This document shows positions 4,351 to 6,018 of a DNA stretch of 6,018 bases, one piece after another (the stretch's first letter is position 1; each line of letters begins with the position of its first letter). A program made the position numbers and the translations under genes. The notes beneath the pieces were generated by a model. That model searched no databases. It was not told the DNA's origin and saw nothing but the letters and a program-made list of their open reading frames with translations. Source of the stretch: PVC group bacterium (GTDB lineage Bacteria; Verrucomicrobiota; Kiritimatiellia; SS1-B-03-39; UBA6053); contig PXDP01000352.1 of assembly GCA_003565035.1 (NCBI GenBank), positions 1-6,018 on the forward strand, given 5' to 3'.

Positions 4351-5346
4351 TCAGGAAATTTTCTGGCCTGTTACTTGGCTGGTGGCAATCGCATTACGGA
4401 TCCGCATGGCAACCGCATAGGCGACCGGGGGAGGAAACGCGTTGCCGATTTGGCGATAGGCAGCCGTTTTGCCCCCGGCGAATTCCCAATCATCAGGAAA
4501 GCCCTGGATTCGTGCGGCCATGCGCAAGGTGAGCCTGGGCATCTCACTGTAGCCTTTTGGCGGAGCCGTATCGGCGAGCGACTTTCCGTTCACGCCCAAA
4601 CTGGCCCAGGCTTTCTTGGCTCGTGTCGGTCCCAAATCAGCGCCACCATGTTTTTTGGAGCCGCCGACCAGGGTGGGCGCAATCTCATTTGCCTTGGCCG
4701 CCCACTCAAGGGCCCGCTCCCAACCGTTTGCTGCCATCAGATCGACGAGTGTTTCACCGACAGTTCTGGCCTGAACGCCATCGGTAAGCGGAATTGGCGG
4801 ATAGAAGCGGTCTGCCAGATCCTTGCGGATTGCCACAATGACGACCCGCGGGCGTAATTGGGGGACGCCGAAATCCGACGCATTGAGCAAGTGCCAACTG
4901 GTCAAGTAGCCCATCTCCTTCAGCTGGTCTTTTAGCGAAAGGCGATAGTCGGTGAATACCGCATCAAGAAAGCCGCGAACGTTCTCGAGCATAACCGCCT
5001 TTGGCTTACATTCGGCTACCAAGCGGAGCGCCTCAGGAAAAAGATCCCTTTCGTCGTCTGCTCCCAGTTGCTTGCCAGCTACCGAAAAGGGCGGACAGGG
5101 GACTCCACCAGCCAGTAAATCCACACCCTTAAATTTCTTGGCCGAAAAATCTCTAACATCGCCTTCGACCACATTCCAGTCCGGTCGGTTCAGACGGAGA
5201 GTCGCGCAGGCGTGACGATCATATTCCACGTGCGCAAGTCCCTCGAAACCAGAATTTACCAGGCCAAGCGCCTGCCCACCCGCGCCTGCACAGATTTCAA
5301 CGCACGTGAGATGCTTCGAGCGCTTTTTTCGCTTCGGCTGACCCAT
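4351..5346 (-). CDS. DNA (cytosine-5-)-methyltransferase
   Basis: The product is a 331-residue C5-cytosine methyltransferase that transfers a methyl group from S-adenosylmethionine to cytosine in a specific DNA sequence. Conserved motifs are all present in order: motif I CVEICAGAGGQALGL (15-29, AdoMet binding), motif IV GGVPCPPFSVAGKQ (80-93, catalytic Cys84), motif VI VMLENVRGF (118-126), motif VIII PQLRPRVVIVAIR (162-174), and motifs IX/X with RLTLRMAARIQGFPDD (271-286) and YRQIGNAFPPPVA (297-309). The target recognition region lies between about 178 and 270 and includes APTLVGGSKKHGGADLGPTR (223-242); I cannot read the recognition site from it. I chose the ATG at 5346 because motif I then falls near residue 15. 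The frame stays open to 5646, but those 100 Arg/Pro-rich codons are the antisense of nuoN and spacer. A small frameshifted gene follows 10 bp downstream. No intact restriction endonuclease is visible. Confidence 0.94.
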   Translation of the reverse strand: MGQPKRKKRSKHLTCVEICAGAGGQALGLVNSGFEGLAHVEYDRHACATLRLNRPDWNVVEGDVRDFSAKKFKGVDLLAGGVPCPPFSVAGKQLGADDERDLFPEALRLVAECKPKAVMLENVRGFLDAVFTDYRLSLKDQLKEMGYLTSWHLLNASDFGVPQLRPRVVIVAIRKDLADRFYPPIPLTDGVQARTVGETLVDLMAANGWERALEWAAKANEIAPTLVGGSKKHGGADLGPTRAKKAWASLGVNGKSLADTAPPKGYSEMPRLTLRMAARIQGFPDDWEFAGGKTAAYRQIGNAFPPPVAYAVAMRIRNAIATSQVTGQKIS

Positions 5347-5348
5347 GT

Positions 5349-5360
5349 GTTCATGTGAAC
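5349..5360. promoter_or_regulatory. Near-palindrome at the methyltransferase start (possible operator)
   Basis: GTTCA-TG-TGAAC has perfect 5-bp arms. It lies 3 to 14 bp upstream of the methyltransferase ATG, where a ribosome binding site would normally be. No purine-rich Shine-Dalgarno sequence is present. It could be an operator or a translation-controlling hairpin; a 12-bp palindrome can also arise by chance. Confidence 0.25.
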
Positions 5361-5456
5361 AGTCCAGAGCTTCATTGTCTAGTCGGATTTCAGGAATTCG
5401 GAAGGCTTGGAAACTTAAAATTTTCTGAAAGTGCCGTTTTGGCAGCACATGCCCCA

Positions 5457-5496
5457 CTCTGTCTTCCGGCCTCGGGCCTCTGTTCTCCGGCCTCTG
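5457..5496. repeat. Degenerate tandem CTCTG/CCGGCCTC repeat
   Basis: CTCTG occurs at 5457, 5478 and 5492, with CCGGCCTC between (5466-5473 and 5487-5494). This makes a short degenerate array of 14- and 21-bp spacing just after the nuoN stop codon. Such purine/pyrimidine-biased arrays are frequent in intergenic DNA. No convincing intrinsic terminator for nuoN is seen; the nearest hairpin (5431-5448) is weak. Confidence 0.45.
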
Positions 5497-5501
5497 CAGA
5501 G

Positions 5502-6018
5502 CTACGGAATAATCGGCAACACGCCTGGCAGCACGCCGATCAGGACGGTGGCGACGACGAGGGCGCCGAAGAGGACGCGGTCGGCCTGGACGGACTGGGC
5601 ACCGGTGCCTTGCGCGCTCTCGCTGGTGGATGTGCCGAAATAGCACTCCCGGATCCAGCCGAAGTAGTAATAGATGGAGATGACGACGCCGAGGATGGCA
5701 ATCGCGATCAGGCCATAGAGTTCGGCCTGATAGGCGGCGACAAAGAGGAAGAGCTTGCCGATGAAGCCGCCGAGAGGCGGGATACCGGCCAGCGAGCCCA
5801 GGCCGACGGTGAGCACGCCGCTGAGATAAGGCTGCTTGCGGGAGTAGTCGGCGTAGTCTTCGAGTTCCTGATTGGCGTCATCCGCCCCGGCGGTGACCGT
5901 CATCACCCCAAAGACCGCAAACGATGCGAGCAGGTAGGTCACCAGGTAGAAGATGACGGCATACACGGCCCAGTCCACTCCGCGCATGACCGCCACGACC
6001 CCGAGCAGGAGGTAGCCG
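5502..6018 (-). CDS. nuoN: NADH-quinone oxidoreductase subunit N, C-terminal part (5' end outside window)
   Basis: This is a membrane subunit of respiratory complex I and one of its antiporter-like proton channels, located in the cytoplasmic membrane. About 171 residues are visible and the frame is open to the window edge. The fragment starts GYLLLGV, part of the usual AHAGY.LLG segment. The most diagnostic stretch is SLAGIPPLGGFIGKLFLF, with the conserved Pro-Pro and membrane-embedded Lys, followed by a segment with ISIYYYFGWIRECYF. About five transmembrane helices are evident: the first residues, AVYAVIFYLVTYLLASFAVF, the SLAGIPPLGGF helix, LYGLIAIAILGVVISIYYYF, and the final VLFGALVVATVLIGVLPGVL. 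The gene ends in TAG. NuoN is normally the last gene of the nuo operon, which fits the change to accessory DNA right after it. NuoL and NuoM share the antiporter fold, but the short C-terminus and segment order favour NuoN. Confidence 0.9.
   Translation of the reverse strand, partial: GYLLLGVVAVMRGVDWAVYAVIFYLVTYLLASFAVFGVMTVTAGADDANQELEDYADYSRKQPYLSGVLTVGLGSLAGIPPLGGFIGKLFLFVAAYQAELYGLIAIAILGVVISIYYYFGWIRECYFGTSTSESAQGTGAQSVQADRVLFGALVVATVLIGVLPGVLPIIP

Noticed and set aside
4276..5215. Plus-strand frames opposite the methyltransferase
   Set aside because: Shadows of an intact, motif-complete gene on the minus strand.
5347..5646. N-terminal extension of the methyltransferase by 100 residues
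   Set aside because: It is Arg/Pro-rich low-complexity translation antisense to nuoN and its 3' spacer. Motif I near residue 15 from the ATG at 5346 fits the family.

Overview
The window looks like a bacterial chromosome in which an accessory region of about 4.3 kb sits between conserved housekeeping genes. The left edge carries the 3' half of a class II fructose-bisphosphate aldolase gene with an intrinsic terminator, then a complete hypoxanthine phosphoribosyltransferase gene (hpt). The right edge carries, on the minus strand, the 3' end of nuoN (complex I subunit N). These three genes are GC-rich and compact. My best guess for the host is a member of Verrucomicrobiota (Opitutae-like). This rests on the general look of the core proteins and on several intergenic repeat types that I associate with that group. 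It is a low-confidence inference that a nuoN or hpt search would settle.

The interval 1208-3184 contains only one gene pair and is otherwise built of small non-coding repeats. Immediately after hpt is a 114-bp MITE-like insertion (1211-1324) with 12-bp perfect terminal inverted repeats and a perfect 10-bp target duplication that overlaps the hpt stop codon. Next is a ParE/RelE-type toxin with its small antitoxin on the minus strand, stop and start overlapping as TGATG. The pair is bracketed by two same-orientation copies of a 163-195 bp hairpin-bearing repeat. Further right is a second MITE-like insertion (2717-2950) with 18-bp inverted repeats and an 8-bp target duplication. Removing it rebuilds a REP-like palindrome whose sister copy lies about 100 bp away in the opposite orientation.

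The interval 3185-5430 holds three minus-strand genes. One encodes an AT-rich, probably secreted protein of unknown function. One is a small gene that appears to be broken by a single-base frameshift in a homopolymer run. The third is an intact C5 cytosine DNA methyltransferase with all hallmark motifs. The small broken gene lies 10 bp downstream of the methyltransferase in the same direction, so the two look like an operon. No intact restriction endonuclease is visible, so the methyltransferase is either an orphan or the survivor of a decayed system.

No wholly new system can be proven from the sequence alone. The best leads are the two insertion footprints with reconstructable empty sites, the repeat-bracketed toxin-antitoxin unit, and the frameshifted partner gene behind the methyltransferase.
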